Shown here in pieces: positions 24,891 through 34,158 of a stretch of 64,000 nt of DNA. Location of the stretch: NCBI RefSeq assembly GCF_033880585.1, contig NZ_CP137624.1:1480001-1544000 (forward strand), written 5' to 3'. The DNA comes from Lysinibacillus louembei (GTDB lineage Bacteria; Bacillota; Bacilli; Bacillales_A; Planococcaceae). The notes beneath the pieces are model-generated. The model was not told the origin of the DNA and did not search any database. It saw only the letters and a list, made by a program, of their open reading frames with translations. Within the stretch, counting starts at the first letter, position 1, and the number at the start of each line of letters is the position of its first letter. The position numbers were made by a program, and so were the translations under genes.

Positions 24891-27260
24891 ATGAAAGGTA
24901 AATTTTTAACAGGAACTGTAGCATCATTAATACTTGCAGCGGGACTAGGGGGTATGACACCTGCTGAGGCAGCAAAGGAATCTGTTACACGTGGAGACTA
25001 CGTTGTACAGCTCATTAAAGAGCTAGGCGTAGAGCTAGGTGATGGTTCTTCTATTACATTTAAAGATGTATCAAAGGAATTAGCACCATATGTAGAAAAA
25101 GCAGTTGAATTAAATTTAATTCACGGTAAATCTGCAGATACTTTTGCACCGGACGAAAAATTAACACGTTTACATGCATTCGTTATCGCAGCACGTGGCT
25201 TAGCAACAGAAAATGCACCACTTGATGTATTGAACCAATTTACTGACAATGCCAAAATCCATGCATCACATAAGCAGGATATGGCAAATGCAGCAGCGCT
25301 AGAAATTTTAAATGGCTTTGCAGATGGCACGATTAGTCATACGAAAATTGTGACAGAGCAACAAATGGAGCTTATTGTGAAGCGTTTTGTAGAGCAATAC
25401 AATAAGGAAGCGGTAACGGATGAAGATGAAGCGAAGGTAGCTTTACGCATTTTAGGTACATCAGATATCCATACCAATCTAGCAAACTACAACTATTATT
25501 TAGACAAAGATGCGAAAGATGTTGGATTAGCTAATACTGCTACATTAATTGATGAGGCACGTAATGAAAATCCAAATAATTTATTATTTGATAACGGTGA
25601 CTTAATTCAAGGTACACCACTAGGATCATATAAGGCACTTGAAGCGACATTAAAGCAAGGTGAAGTGCATCCAGCAGTAGCAGCACTTAACACTTTAGGC
25701 TACGATGCAGCAACATTAGGAAACCATGAATTTAACTATGGCTTAGATTATTTAAATGAAGTAATGGATGATGCAGAATACACTTGGGTAAATGCCAATG
25801 TACGCGATGCGAAAACAGGTGACTACTACTTTGAGCCATATGCAATTATAGAGCGTGAAGTGGTAGATGAAGATGGCGACAAGCATGTCATTAAAGTAGG
25901 GGTAACAGGCATTGTACCTACGCAAATTTTAGGCTGGGATGCAATCCATTTAACAGGTAAAGTAACAGTGGATCAGCCAGTTGATGCATTGGAAAAAGTA
26001 ATTCCTGATATGGAAGCAGCTGGAGCAGATGTTATTGTTGTGCTTTCACACTCTGGTATTGGTTCAGACCAAAATGTACAAGGCAATGAAAATGTAGGCT
26101 ATCAAATTACTGAATTAGAAGGTGTAGATGCAGTAATTACAGGGCATTCACATTTACAATTCCCAGGTGACTACAAAGATTTAGCGAATGTTGATCAAGA
26201 AAAAGGAACAATTAATGGTGTACCAACAGTAATGCCTGGTGCATATGGCAGCCATCTAGGTGTTATTGATTTAGAACTTGAGCTTGAAGGCGATGAGTGG
26301 GTTGTAACAGATGGGACAGGCGAAATTCGCTCAATTAATCGTGAAGGCTTAGTGCCATCGAAAGACGTATTAGCTGCTGTGAAGGAAGCACATGAGGGCA
26401 CTTTAGAGTATATCCGTCGTGCAGTTGGGGAAACAGCAGCCCCTATTAACAGCTACTTTGGTTTAGTACAAGATACAGCAGCAATCGAAATTATTACACA
26501 GGCACAAACATGGTTTATTCAAGACCAATTAAAAGATACAGCGGACGCTGATCTACCAATGTTATCAGCAGGTGCACCGTTTAAAGCGGGCTCTCGTGAT
26601 AATGCAAGCGACTATACAAATATTCCAGCAGGTCCATTAGCAATTAAAAACATGGCGGATATTTACCATTATGACAATACAGTCGCAACTGTTAAAGTAA
26701 CAGGCGCAGATGTGATTGAGTGGTTAGAAATGGCTGCAGGTGTATTTGCAACAATTGATCCAGCAAAAACAGAAGAGCAAAATATTATTGATCCAGAAGC
26801 ACGCTCATATAACTTCGATGTGTTAGATGGTGTAACATATGAAATTGATGTGACATCTCCTGCGAAGTATGATCGTCGTGGTAACGTTGCAAATGAATCA
26901 GCAAATCGTATTAAAAATGTTCAATTTGATGGTAAACCAATCGATTTATCACAGGAATTTTTAATCATTGTGAATAACTACCGTGTTGGTGGCTCTTACG
27001 GAGCACAGTTTGTGAAGCCAGACCAATCAAACTTAACAGTATACGCACATGAAAATCGTCAAGCGATTATCGATTACATTATTGAAAAAGGTACGATTAA
27101 TCCACAAGCAAACAACAACTGGAAATTTGTAGACTTCCCTGCAAATACAAAGGTAGTGTTCCAAACTGCTGATGTAGCAAAGGACTATATTCCAGAAGGC
27201 AGCAATATTGAATACATCGGGCCAAGTGCAAATGGCTTTGGTAAATTCCAATTGAAATAA
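24891..27260 (+). CDS. SLH-anchored 5'-nucleotidase / 2',3'-cyclic-nucleotide phosphodiesterase
   Basis: A 789-residue surface enzyme: signal peptide 1-27, S-layer-homology repeats over about 30-175 (FKDVSKELAPYVEKAVELNLIHG and a second degenerate repeat), a metallophosphatase domain of about 185-470 with LGTSDIHTNL, DNGDLIQG, LGNHEFNYG and GHSHLQFPG, then the 5'-nucleotidase C-terminal domain. It should hydrolyse extracellular nucleotides for phosphate and nucleoside scavenging while bound to secondary cell-wall polymer. It is 18 bp from the LPMO gene with its own AAGGAG, so they form an operon of exported scavenging enzymes. Confidence 0.9.
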   Translation: MKGKFLTGTVASLILAAGLGGMTPAEAAKESVTRGDYVVQLIKELGVELGDGSSITFKDVSKELAPYVEKAVELNLIHGKSADTFAPDEKLTRLHAFVIAARGLATENAPLDVLNQFTDNAKIHASHKQDMANAAALEILNGFADGTISHTKIVTEQQMELIVKRFVEQYNKEAVTDEDEAKVALRILGTSDIHTNLANYNYYLDKDAKDVGLANTATLIDEARNENPNNLLFDNGDLIQGTPLGSYKALEATLKQGEVHPAVAALNTLGYDAATLGNHEFNYGLDYLNEVMDDAEYTWVNANVRDAKTGDYYFEPYAIIEREVVDEDGDKHVIKVGVTGIVPTQILGWDAIHLTGKVTVDQPVDALEKVIPDMEAAGADVIVVLSHSGIGSDQNVQGNENVGYQITELEGVDAVITGHSHLQFPGDYKDLANVDQEKGTINGVPTVMPGAYGSHLGVIDLELELEGDEWVVTDGTGEIRSINREGLVPSKDVLAAVKEAHEGTLEYIRRAVGETAAPINSYFGLVQDTAAIEIITQAQTWFIQDQLKDTADADLPMLSAGAPFKAGSRDNASDYTNIPAGPLAIKNMADIYHYDNTVATVKVTGADVIEWLEMAAGVFATIDPAKTEEQNIIDPEARSYNFDVLDGVTYEIDVTSPAKYDRRGNVANESANRIKNVQFDGKPIDLSQEFLIIVNNYRVGGSYGAQFVKPDQSNLTVYAHENRQAIIDYIIEKGTINPQANNNWKFVDFPANTKVVFQTADVAKDYIPEGSNIEYIGPSANGFGKFQLK

Positions 27261-27266
27261 GCAAAT

Positions 27267-27316
27267 AAAAGGCGTGTTAGGAAAGGTATTACCTCTCCAA
27301 CACGCCTTTTATTTTT
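27267..27316. terminator. Bidirectional terminator
   Basis: AAAAGGCGTGTT pairs with AACACGCCTTTT around an inner AGGT/ACCT stem. It ends the LPMO-nucleotidase operon and the convergent ABC exporter. Confidence 0.85.
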
Positions 27317-27318
27317 AG

Positions 27319-29058
27319 TTATTCAATTAACCCTTGTCCTGCTGAAAATTCTCGATATAGTTCATGCCTAGCAAGAAGCTCCTCATGTGTGCCTTGACCT
27401 GTAATTTGTCCTTTTTCAATAAATAAAATTGTGTCAGCATGTAAAATTGTTGCAAGGCGATGGGCAATAATAAATGTTGTGCGTCCATGCATTAAGCGCT
27501 GCAAAGCCTCTTGTACATAAATTTCTGAGCCGCTATCTAAATTAGAGGTTGCTTCATCCAAAAGTAAAATTTGTGGATTATGTAGCAATGCTCGTGCAAT
27601 AGCAATACGCTGTCGCTGACCACCAGATAGCTTCATGCCACGCTCGCCCACCTCAGTTGCAAATCCTTCAGGTAATTCCTCAATAAATTGTAATGCATTG
27701 GCGGCTTCAGCTGCTGCTCGCAACTGCTCCTCACTAGGCTGCTGCTTCATGCCGTACATAATATTATCTGCAATCGTGCCGCTTAATAAAGGGCTTTCTT
27801 GCGAGACATAGCCGATGTTACTGCGCCAAGCCTGTAAATTAAATGTAGAAATTGGCTTATTGTTAAAAGAAATTCGCCCATTTGTTGGCTCATAAAAGCG
27901 CTCTAATAATGAAAAAATGGTTGTTTTTCCACCACCGCTCGGTCCAACGAGTGCAGTAACTGTCCCTGGTGAGGCAGTGAAGGTAAGGTTTTGCAAAATT
28001 TGCTTCGTTTCATTATATTGAAAGCCTACCTGTTCAAAGGCGATTGTACCTTGTATTGCTGGTTGCTCTAATGCATTTGGTTCACTTGGCATAGAGAAAA
28101 TTTCTTGAATACGCTCCGTTGCCCCCATTGCTTTTTGGAATGATGTAAAAAATGTTGCCATTTGCGCAAATGGCACGATAATTTGAAACAAGTAAAAAAT
28201 AATTGCTACAAGTGCACCAGCAGATAAAGCGCCACTTGCCACCTGTGTACCGCCATAGCCTAAAATAACAACAAGTACAAGCATCATTAATAATGTCATA
28301 ATTGGTGAAATAAGCGCCTGTACACGAGCTTCCTTTAAGCCGTAGCCAAATAAAGAACGAATCGCCTTATTGCCACGTTCATTTTCAAAGGACTCTGCAT
28401 TGTAGGCTTTTACTAAGCGAATATCGGCTAAAATGCGTCCAAGTAAGCCAGAGAAGGAAGCCATTTCCGATTGAGTAGCAATGGCGATTTTCTGCATAAT
28501 TTTACCGAGTGGCATCATAATAAGTAAAGATACAGGTACACTAATTAGCAAAATTAAAGTCATTTTCCAATCGATAATAAAGAGCAATATAATCGCACCA
28601 ATAATGGAAATTACGCCAGAAATCACTTGCACCATTTGCTGTGTAATGAGCGTTTTCAATGTCGTCGTATCCTGCGTAATACGGCTCATTGTTGCACCTG
28701 TTTCATTCGTGTCATAATAGCTAACAGGTAAACGCAGCACTTTATGCCACAGTTTTTCACGTAAATCTGCAACAATCCGTTCACCAATAAACGTTAATAA
28801 ATAAAATGACACACCACCTGCGACCGCCTGCACAAGAAAGACAACTAAAATAATCGCTAAGATACGCCAATTAAATAACTCTGTCGTTAAATTATCAACT
28901 AAATTCATTGTCACTAATGGTAAAACAAGACTAGCCACTGTTTCTGTTAATGTAATAATTAACGCAATAACAATCATGGCAACAGGCCAATTTAAGCCTT
29001 TTAATAAGGAAATAAATGACCGAAAAGCACTAGGCTTTGTTTGAGAAGACTGTTCCAT
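27319..29058 (-). CDS. ABC exporter half-transporter (BmrA/LmrA-type)
   Basis: A 579-residue fused permease-ATPase. Six transmembrane helices span about 20-310 and the nucleotide-binding domain about 340-575, with Walker A GPSGGGKTT, signature LSGGQRQR, Walker B ILLLDEATS and an H-loop in IIAHR. Such homodimers export drugs or lipids. GGAGGTG precedes the ATG. There is no partner gene, consistent with a homodimer. The substrate is not decidable from sequence. Confidence 0.85.
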   Translation of the reverse strand: MEQSSQTKPSAFRSFISLLKGLNWPVAMIVIALIITLTETVASLVLPLVTMNLVDNLTTELFNWRILAIILVVFLVQAVAGGVSFYLLTFIGERIVADLREKLWHKVLRLPVSYYDTNETGATMSRITQDTTTLKTLITQQMVQVISGVISIIGAIILLFIIDWKMTLILLISVPVSLLIMMPLGKIMQKIAIATQSEMASFSGLLGRILADIRLVKAYNAESFENERGNKAIRSLFGYGLKEARVQALISPIMTLLMMLVLVVILGYGGTQVASGALSAGALVAIIFYLFQIIVPFAQMATFFTSFQKAMGATERIQEIFSMPSEPNALEQPAIQGTIAFEQVGFQYNETKQILQNLTFTASPGTVTALVGPSGGGKTTIFSLLERFYEPTNGRISFNNKPISTFNLQAWRSNIGYVSQESPLLSGTIADNIMYGMKQQPSEEQLRAAAEAANALQFIEELPEGFATEVGERGMKLSGGQRQRIAIARALLHNPQILLLDEATSNLDSGSEIYVQEALQRLMHGRTTFIIAHRLATILHADTILFIEKGQITGQGTHEELLARHELYREFSAGQGLIE

Positions 29059-29105
29059 AAAGCACCTCCATGTATTTTATACGGGTGAAACTAGTAAAAA
29101 GTTTC

Positions 29106-29129
29106 GGTGCCAGGCACACACACAATTCT
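29106..29129. repeat. Dispersed GTGCCWGGCAC element, copy 2
   Basis: The palindrome GTGCCAGGCAC is followed by ACACACAATTCT; 22 of 24 positions agree with copy 1 at 11859-11882. It lies in the 231-bp gap between the divergent ABC exporter and murB. Confidence 0.7.
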
Positions 29130-29289
29130 ATACAATTTTACTTTCTTTTAAATTGTCGGTAAAATAGAAAGGATAAAGGTGAAAGCTTGTAAAGTGAACC
29201 GCAAGCAATAATTTACTTGTCAAATAGGTTATAAAAACAGATACTAAGAAAGTATAATTGAGATAAATGTAAGGAAAGGAAATCGTTTT

Positions 29290-30201
29290 ATGACATTACA
29301 ACAGTGGGTGAATGATTTAGCTAAAATCATTGATCCTTCAAATATGAAAATAAATGAATCGTTAAAAGCATATACAATGACAAAATTAGGAGGGCATGCG
29401 GATATTTTCGTTATGCCAAATACAGAGCAGGAAGCGCAAGCTATTGTGAAATATGCACATGAGCATAATGTGCCTTTGCTTATGCTTGGGAATGGCTCGA
29501 ATATGGTTGTACGTGATGGTGGTGTACGCGGTATCGTCATCAATTTTTCGAAATTAAATCAAATCAAAATAACAGATGGGCTTGTCTTCGCACAAGGTGG
29601 CGCATTATTAAAGGATGTTTCAAAATATGCAGCAGCTGAGAGCTTGACAGGCTTAGAATTTGCTTGTGGCATTCCAGGTTCAATTGGTGGTGCGATGGCG
29701 ATGAATGCAGGGGCTTATGGCGGAGAAATTAAGGATGTCATTTTAGAAACGATTGTGCTGACACCAGAGGGACAACGCATTGTTTTGACAAAGGATGAGC
29801 TAGAGTTAGGCTACCGTACGAGTATTATTGCTAAAAAAGGCTACTACGTTTTATCATCAACGTTCCAATTGCAGCATGGGGAACAACAAGCAATTGATGC
29901 GAAGATAGCTGATTTAACATACCAAAGAGAATCACGTCAGCCACTTGAATATCCTTCAGCAGGAAGTGTCTTCAAGCGTCCACCAGGTCATTTTGCTGGG
30001 AAGCTTATTCAAGATAGTGAGCTGCAAGGAAAAGGTGTTGGTGGTGCCGAAGTATCCCAGAAGCATGCAGGCTTTATTATTAATAAAGATAATGCAACGG
30101 CGACTGATTATATTGAGACAATCCGGATGGTACAGCGCGTGGTCAAAGAAAAGTTTGATGTCGATTTAGAGCTTGAAGTGAAAATTGTAGGCGAAGATTA
30201 A
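29290..30201 (+). CDS. murB: UDP-N-acetylenolpyruvoylglucosamine reductase
   Basis: A 303-residue FAD enzyme that makes UDP-MurNAc in peptidoglycan synthesis. The FAD motif GNGSNMVVRDGG is near 77-88, GIPGSIGGAMAMNAGAYGGE near 134-153, and the catalytic Ser/Glu region YPSAGSVFKRP in the type II arrangement. GGAAAGGAAA precedes the ATG. It is followed at 47 bp by exoA; a GGGGGG/CCCCCT hairpin at 30207-30227 without a T-run lies between. Confidence 0.95.
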   Translation: MTLQQWVNDLAKIIDPSNMKINESLKAYTMTKLGGHADIFVMPNTEQEAQAIVKYAHEHNVPLLMLGNGSNMVVRDGGVRGIVINFSKLNQIKITDGLVFAQGGALLKDVSKYAAAESLTGLEFACGIPGSIGGAMAMNAGAYGGEIKDVILETIVLTPEGQRIVLTKDELELGYRTSIIAKKGYYVLSSTFQLQHGEQQAIDAKIADLTYQRESRQPLEYPSAGSVFKRPPGHFAGKLIQDSELQGKGVGGAEVSQKHAGFIINKDNATATDYIETIRMVQRVVKEKFDVDLELEVKIVGED

Positions 30202-30248
30202 AACTAGGGGGGAGCTAAATCCCCCTGACGATTGTAAGGAGCAATAAA

Positions 30249-31010
30249 ATGAAGTTTATTTCATGGAATGTTAACGGTATTCGAGCATGTGTGACAAAAG
30301 GCTTTTTAGATTATTTTCATACAATAGATGCAGATTTCTTTTGTATTCAAGAATCGAAGTGTCAGGAGGGGCAAGTCGATTTACCATTAGAGGGTTATTA
30401 TCAATACTGGAATTATGCACAGAAAAAAGGCTATTCAGGTACAGCTATTTTTACAAAGCATGAACCTCTTTATGTTCATTATGGAGTTGGAGATGAAAAT
30501 AGCGAGGCGGAAGGGCGTATCATTACATTAGAATATGAGAAATTTTATTTAGTAAATGTTTATACACCGAATGCACAGCGTGATTTAGCAAGGCTGCCTT
30601 ATCGTATTGAATGGGAGGAAAAATTAGCGCTCTATTTGAAGCAACTTGACGCAAAAAAACCCGTCATTTATTGTGGTGATTTAAATGTTGCACATCAGGA
30701 TATTGATTTAAAAAATGCGAAGGCCAATCAAGGCAACTCTGGTGTAACAGTTGAAGAACGAGCAAAGATGACAGAATTGCTTGCATCAGGCTTCAACGAT
30801 ACGTTTCGTACATTATATCCAGAGCGCACAGATGCTTACACATGGTGGTCCTATATGAATAAAGTACGCGAGCGCAATATTGGTTGGCGAATTGACTATT
30901 TTATCGTATCAGAGCGCATTATGCAGCATGTGCAAAGTGCAGATATTCATGCACAAATTTTAGGAAGCGACCATTGTCCAATTGAACTAATAGTAGAGGG
31001 AATTGACTAG
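30249..31010 (+). CDS. exoA: Exodeoxyribonuclease III / AP endonuclease
   Basis: A 253-residue exonuclease-endonuclease-phosphatase family enzyme for abasic-site repair. Conserved blocks: SWNVNGIRAC (N-terminus), the metal-binding Glu in FCIQESKCQ, GDLNVAH, an FNDTFR..YTWWSY region, RIDYFIVS and the C-terminal SDHCPIE. Length matches B. subtilis ExoA. AAGGAGC is upstream; the acylase gene begins 14 bp after its stop. Confidence 0.95.
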   Translation: MKFISWNVNGIRACVTKGFLDYFHTIDADFFCIQESKCQEGQVDLPLEGYYQYWNYAQKKGYSGTAIFTKHEPLYVHYGVGDENSEAEGRIITLEYEKFYLVNVYTPNAQRDLARLPYRIEWEEKLALYLKQLDAKKPVIYCGDLNVAHQDIDLKNAKANQGNSGVTVEERAKMTELLASGFNDTFRTLYPERTDAYTWWSYMNKVRERNIGWRIDYFIVSERIMQHVQSADIHAQILGSDHCPIELIVEGID

Positions 31011-31023
31011 AAAGGTGGATTTT

Positions 31024-33441
31024 ATGAGTAAAATAAAAAGCAAAAAAATAATTAATATTGCGATTTGGACTGTCGGTATATTGATTATTTTAGCTGGGGC
31101 AGCGGTAGCTGGTGTACATATGTATGTGGCAAACTCCTTGCCAGAAATTGAAGGAGAAGTAGATGTAACGATATTAGATTCTGATGTAAAGGTAACGCGT
31201 GATGGTACAGGCGTTCCACATATTGTCGCACAATCGGATGCGGATTTATACAGAGCGCAAGGCTATGTACAAGCACAGGATCGCTTATTCCAAATGGATT
31301 TATCACGCCGTCAAGCGAGCGGGCGTTTAGCAGAGGTTATTGGAGAAAATGCGGTGTCAACAGATAAGTTTTTCCGCACATTTAGCTTGCGTCATGCAGC
31401 TGAGCAATCATGGAATGAATATGATGGGGAAGCACAGCAAATTTTACAATGGTATGCGGAAGGTGTGAATGCCTTTATTGATGAGGTAAAAGGCACAAGC
31501 AAGCTTTCCTATGAATTTAAGCTACTAGGCTATGAGCCAGAGGCATGGACACCGATTGATTCTTTAACAATTGGTAAATTTATGGCCTATGATTTAGGTG
31601 GTAACTGGAACATGCTAGCGTTCCGTCACTGGGCTTTACAAAATTATTCAGAAGAGCAAGTAGAAGAATTAATGATAAACTACCCTGAAAATGCAAAATC
31701 GATTATTGAGGCAAATTTAAATAACCCAGTAGACGTAGCAGGGGCTTTCAATGTTGATTTATTGCCAAACGAATTTAATGGCAGTAACAACTGGGTTGTA
31801 TCGGGTGATTTAACAGCATCAGGCAAACCATTATTAGCGGATGACCCGCATTTAGGATTGAATACACCATCGATTTGGTATCAAATGCATTTACAATCGC
31901 CAGAGCAAAATGTCAGTGGTGTGATTTTTGCAGGTATTCCAGGCATTATTTTAGGGCATAACGACAAGATTGCATGGGGCGTAACAAATGTAGGCCCTGA
32001 TGTTCAAGACTTATATATTGAAACGCCAAACCCTGATAATCCTAAACAGTTTAAATATGATGGTGAATGGGAAGATGCGATTGTTCGAAACGAGCCAATC
32101 AAGGTAAAGGGCGGCAAAACAATCGACTTTGAAGTGGTGGAAACACGCCATGGTCCAATTATTTCAGAATTAGTATTTAAAGAAGAAAAGCCAACAGCGG
32201 TATTCTCGATGCAGTGGACAGCATTGCAGCCAACGAGAGAGCTACGTGCAATTATCGGCTTTAATAAAGCGACAAACTGGGAAGAATTCGAAACAGCATT
32301 AAATGATTTCCGTGCACCAGCACAAAATTTCGTCTTTGCTTCAACGGATGGCACGATTGCTTATAAAGCAAACGGTGATATTCCGATTCGGAAAAAAGGC
32401 GATGGACAGCTGCCAGTACCAGGAGATTCCTCTGAATACGGCTGGGAGGGCTTTATCCCTTATGATGAATTGCCAACAGTGATTAATCCTGAGTCAGGCT
32501 ATATCGCAACAGCGAACAATCAAATTATTGGTGAAGAATATCCGTACCATATTACGAATTTCTGGGCACAGCCATATCGCTATGAGCGCATTGTAGAAAT
32601 GATTGAATCTGTAAAAGAGAGCATCGGCACCGTTGATGAAGAAACTGGAGACGTGTACGAGGGCTTCACAAGAGCAGAGATGAAGGCAATGCAAATAGAT
32701 AAGAAAAATCTGTATGCAGCTGAATTTTTACCAGGCTTCCTTGAAACAATTAAAGCGAATGATACAGATGGGAAATATGCTGATATTATTGCATTAATGG
32801 AAGAGTGGGAATTATACGACAACAGAGATGACGCACAGCCATTAATATGGCACTTCTTGATTGAAGAGATTAAAGAGACGATTTTCAAAGACCAAATGCC
32901 AGCAGATGTTTATGAAATGATGCCTGGTAAATATCAAATTATGGATGAAATGCTGCGCAAAGCATACGCTGGAAATGAAGGTGTATGGGTGAAGCAGGCA
33001 GGTGGCTTAGACCAAGTTGTTTATGGTTCATTTGAGCGTGCTATCGCAGATTTAAAAGTGAAGTACGGTACATCTGTTGCCAAATGGCAATGGGGCACTT
33101 ACCATAAAATTTTATTCAAGCACCCACTTGCAAGTGCATCTGATTTTATTGCCTCATATGTCAATCCGAAAACGATGCCTACTGGTGGCTCACGCGTAAC
33201 AGTAATGGCAGCAGCGAATGATGCCAATGGCAATGTTAACCATGGTGCATCATGGCGCTTTGTCGCAGATTTAAATAATTTAAACTATGCTGATCATATC
33301 GTTGGTCCAGGGCAAAGCGGGCATTTAAAATCGAAATGGTATGACAACCAAGTATCCGGCTGGGTATATGGTCGTTACCACCGCACATATATTAACGGTG
33401 ATATCGATCCTGCCTATGATTTAATTTTGAAGGCAGAATAG
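31024..33441 (+). CDS. Penicillin acylase-family Ntn hydrolase, membrane anchored
   Basis: An 805-residue precursor of an N-terminal-nucleophile amidase. After an N-terminal transmembrane helix (about 10-35), the A chain ends near Gly253, and Ser254 in FNGSNNWVVSG would be the nucleophile freed by self-cleavage. DDPHLGLNTPSIWYQMHL and HNDKIAWGVTNVGPDVQDLY are family signatures. Relatives hydrolyse penicillins or acyl-homoserine lactones, so the substrate is open. The ATG at 31024 follows AAAGGTGG and is preferred to one at 31003 inside exoA. Confidence 0.85.
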   Translation: MSKIKSKKIINIAIWTVGILIILAGAAVAGVHMYVANSLPEIEGEVDVTILDSDVKVTRDGTGVPHIVAQSDADLYRAQGYVQAQDRLFQMDLSRRQASGRLAEVIGENAVSTDKFFRTFSLRHAAEQSWNEYDGEAQQILQWYAEGVNAFIDEVKGTSKLSYEFKLLGYEPEAWTPIDSLTIGKFMAYDLGGNWNMLAFRHWALQNYSEEQVEELMINYPENAKSIIEANLNNPVDVAGAFNVDLLPNEFNGSNNWVVSGDLTASGKPLLADDPHLGLNTPSIWYQMHLQSPEQNVSGVIFAGIPGIILGHNDKIAWGVTNVGPDVQDLYIETPNPDNPKQFKYDGEWEDAIVRNEPIKVKGGKTIDFEVVETRHGPIISELVFKEEKPTAVFSMQWTALQPTRELRAIIGFNKATNWEEFETALNDFRAPAQNFVFASTDGTIAYKANGDIPIRKKGDGQLPVPGDSSEYGWEGFIPYDELPTVINPESGYIATANNQIIGEEYPYHITNFWAQPYRYERIVEMIESVKESIGTVDEETGDVYEGFTRAEMKAMQIDKKNLYAAEFLPGFLETIKANDTDGKYADIIALMEEWELYDNRDDAQPLIWHFLIEEIKETIFKDQMPADVYEMMPGKYQIMDEMLRKAYAGNEGVWVKQAGGLDQVVYGSFERAIADLKVKYGTSVAKWQWGTYHKILFKHPLASASDFIASYVNPKTMPTGGSRVTVMAAANDANGNVNHGASWRFVADLNNLNYADHIVGPGQSGHLKSKWYDNQVSGWVYGRYHRTYINGDIDPAYDLILKAE

Positions 33442-33448
33442 TAACTAA

Positions 33449-33497
33449 AAGCTGTAGTACAAAAAGGTATTGACCTACTTGTACTACAGCTTATTTT
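33449..33497 (+). terminator. Terminator after the acylase gene
   Basis: A 14-bp perfect stem AAGCTGTAGTACAA/TTGTACTACAGCTT with an inner AGGT/ACCT pairing, followed by ATTTTTG. Confidence 0.85.
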
Positions 33498-33536
33498 TGT
33501 TAATAAGTATTCATTTTAAAGGAAGCCTCTCGAATA

Positions 33537-33604
33537 CCGACAAAAAAATTGTCGGTGCATTGTCGGATATTGTCGGTTGTTGAAAAAAATGTTTATAGTA
33601 TAAT
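33537..33604 (+). promoter_or_regulatory. TTGTCGG operator array and sigma-A promoter
   Basis: An inverted CCGACAA (33537-33543) is followed by three direct TTGTCGG heptamers starting at 33549, 33560 and 33570, spaced 11 and 10 bp, thus on one face of the helix. Immediately after is a promoter, TTGTTG (33577-33582), 16 bp, TATAAT (33599-33604). It should drive the lipoprotein gene at 33730 with a leader of about 120 nt. The binding protein is unknown. Confidence 0.6.
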
Positions 33605-33729
33605 GTAGGGAATTAATGGGGATTTAAGATGTTTTGCAGCATGCTCAAAATTTGTTTTCTATATTGTATTTGTCTTTTTAGTTTTCAGCTATAACCTGAA
33701 GTATTTCTGATGAAAGGAGTAGATGGAGT

Positions 33730-34077
33730 ATGACAAGGAAGAGTGTCTTATTGTTGTGTTTTTTGCTTAGCTTGTTTATGGCAGGATGTGAAGAAAAGCC
33801 GAAAAATGAAGTATCGCAACCAGCAGCATCGTATATGATTGGCATAATTGTTACAATAGAAAATGGCAGTCTACTAGTGGTTGGTGATGTAACAGAAGAG
33901 GATTTAAATACTTTAAGCCCACAGGAAATCATTGATAAATATCAAGATGGCGCTTGGTGCGGGTTGAAGGGAGGGATAGAAGAATTTAATATAGGAGAGA
34001 AAGTTAAGGTTTGGTATGATACAGCTCAACTTTCTTTACCAGGGTATATTGAAGTTGTGGAAATAGAGATTTTATAA
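33730..34077 (+). CDS. DUF3221-type small lipoprotein
   Basis: A 115-residue lipoprotein: signal peptide with lipobox FMAGC (Cys at about residue 20), then an OB-like beta domain containing MIGIIVTIENGSLLVVGDVTEEDL and IGEKVKVWYD, typical of DUF3221 (YobA-like) proteins of Bacillales. The function is unknown. AGGAGT precedes the ATG. It lies 81 bp before the secreted protease gene, in an AT-richer stretch than its neighbours; a common transcript is likely. Confidence 0.7.
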   Translation: MTRKSVLLLCFLLSLFMAGCEEKPKNEVSQPAASYMIGIIVTIENGSLLVVGDVTEEDLNTLSPQEIIDKYQDGAWCGLKGGIEEFNIGEKVKVWYDTAQLSLPGYIEVVEIEIL

Positions 34078-34158
34078 AACAATATATTAAAAAACAAATT
34101 ATTTAAGTAAAATATTATATTTAAAATATGTACTTAATTAAATTTATGGGGTGGTAGG

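Noticed and set aside
30207-30227. G-rich/C-rich hairpin between murB and exoA as a terminator
   Set aside because: It has no T-run after the stem; murB and exoA are probably still co-transcribed, at least in part.
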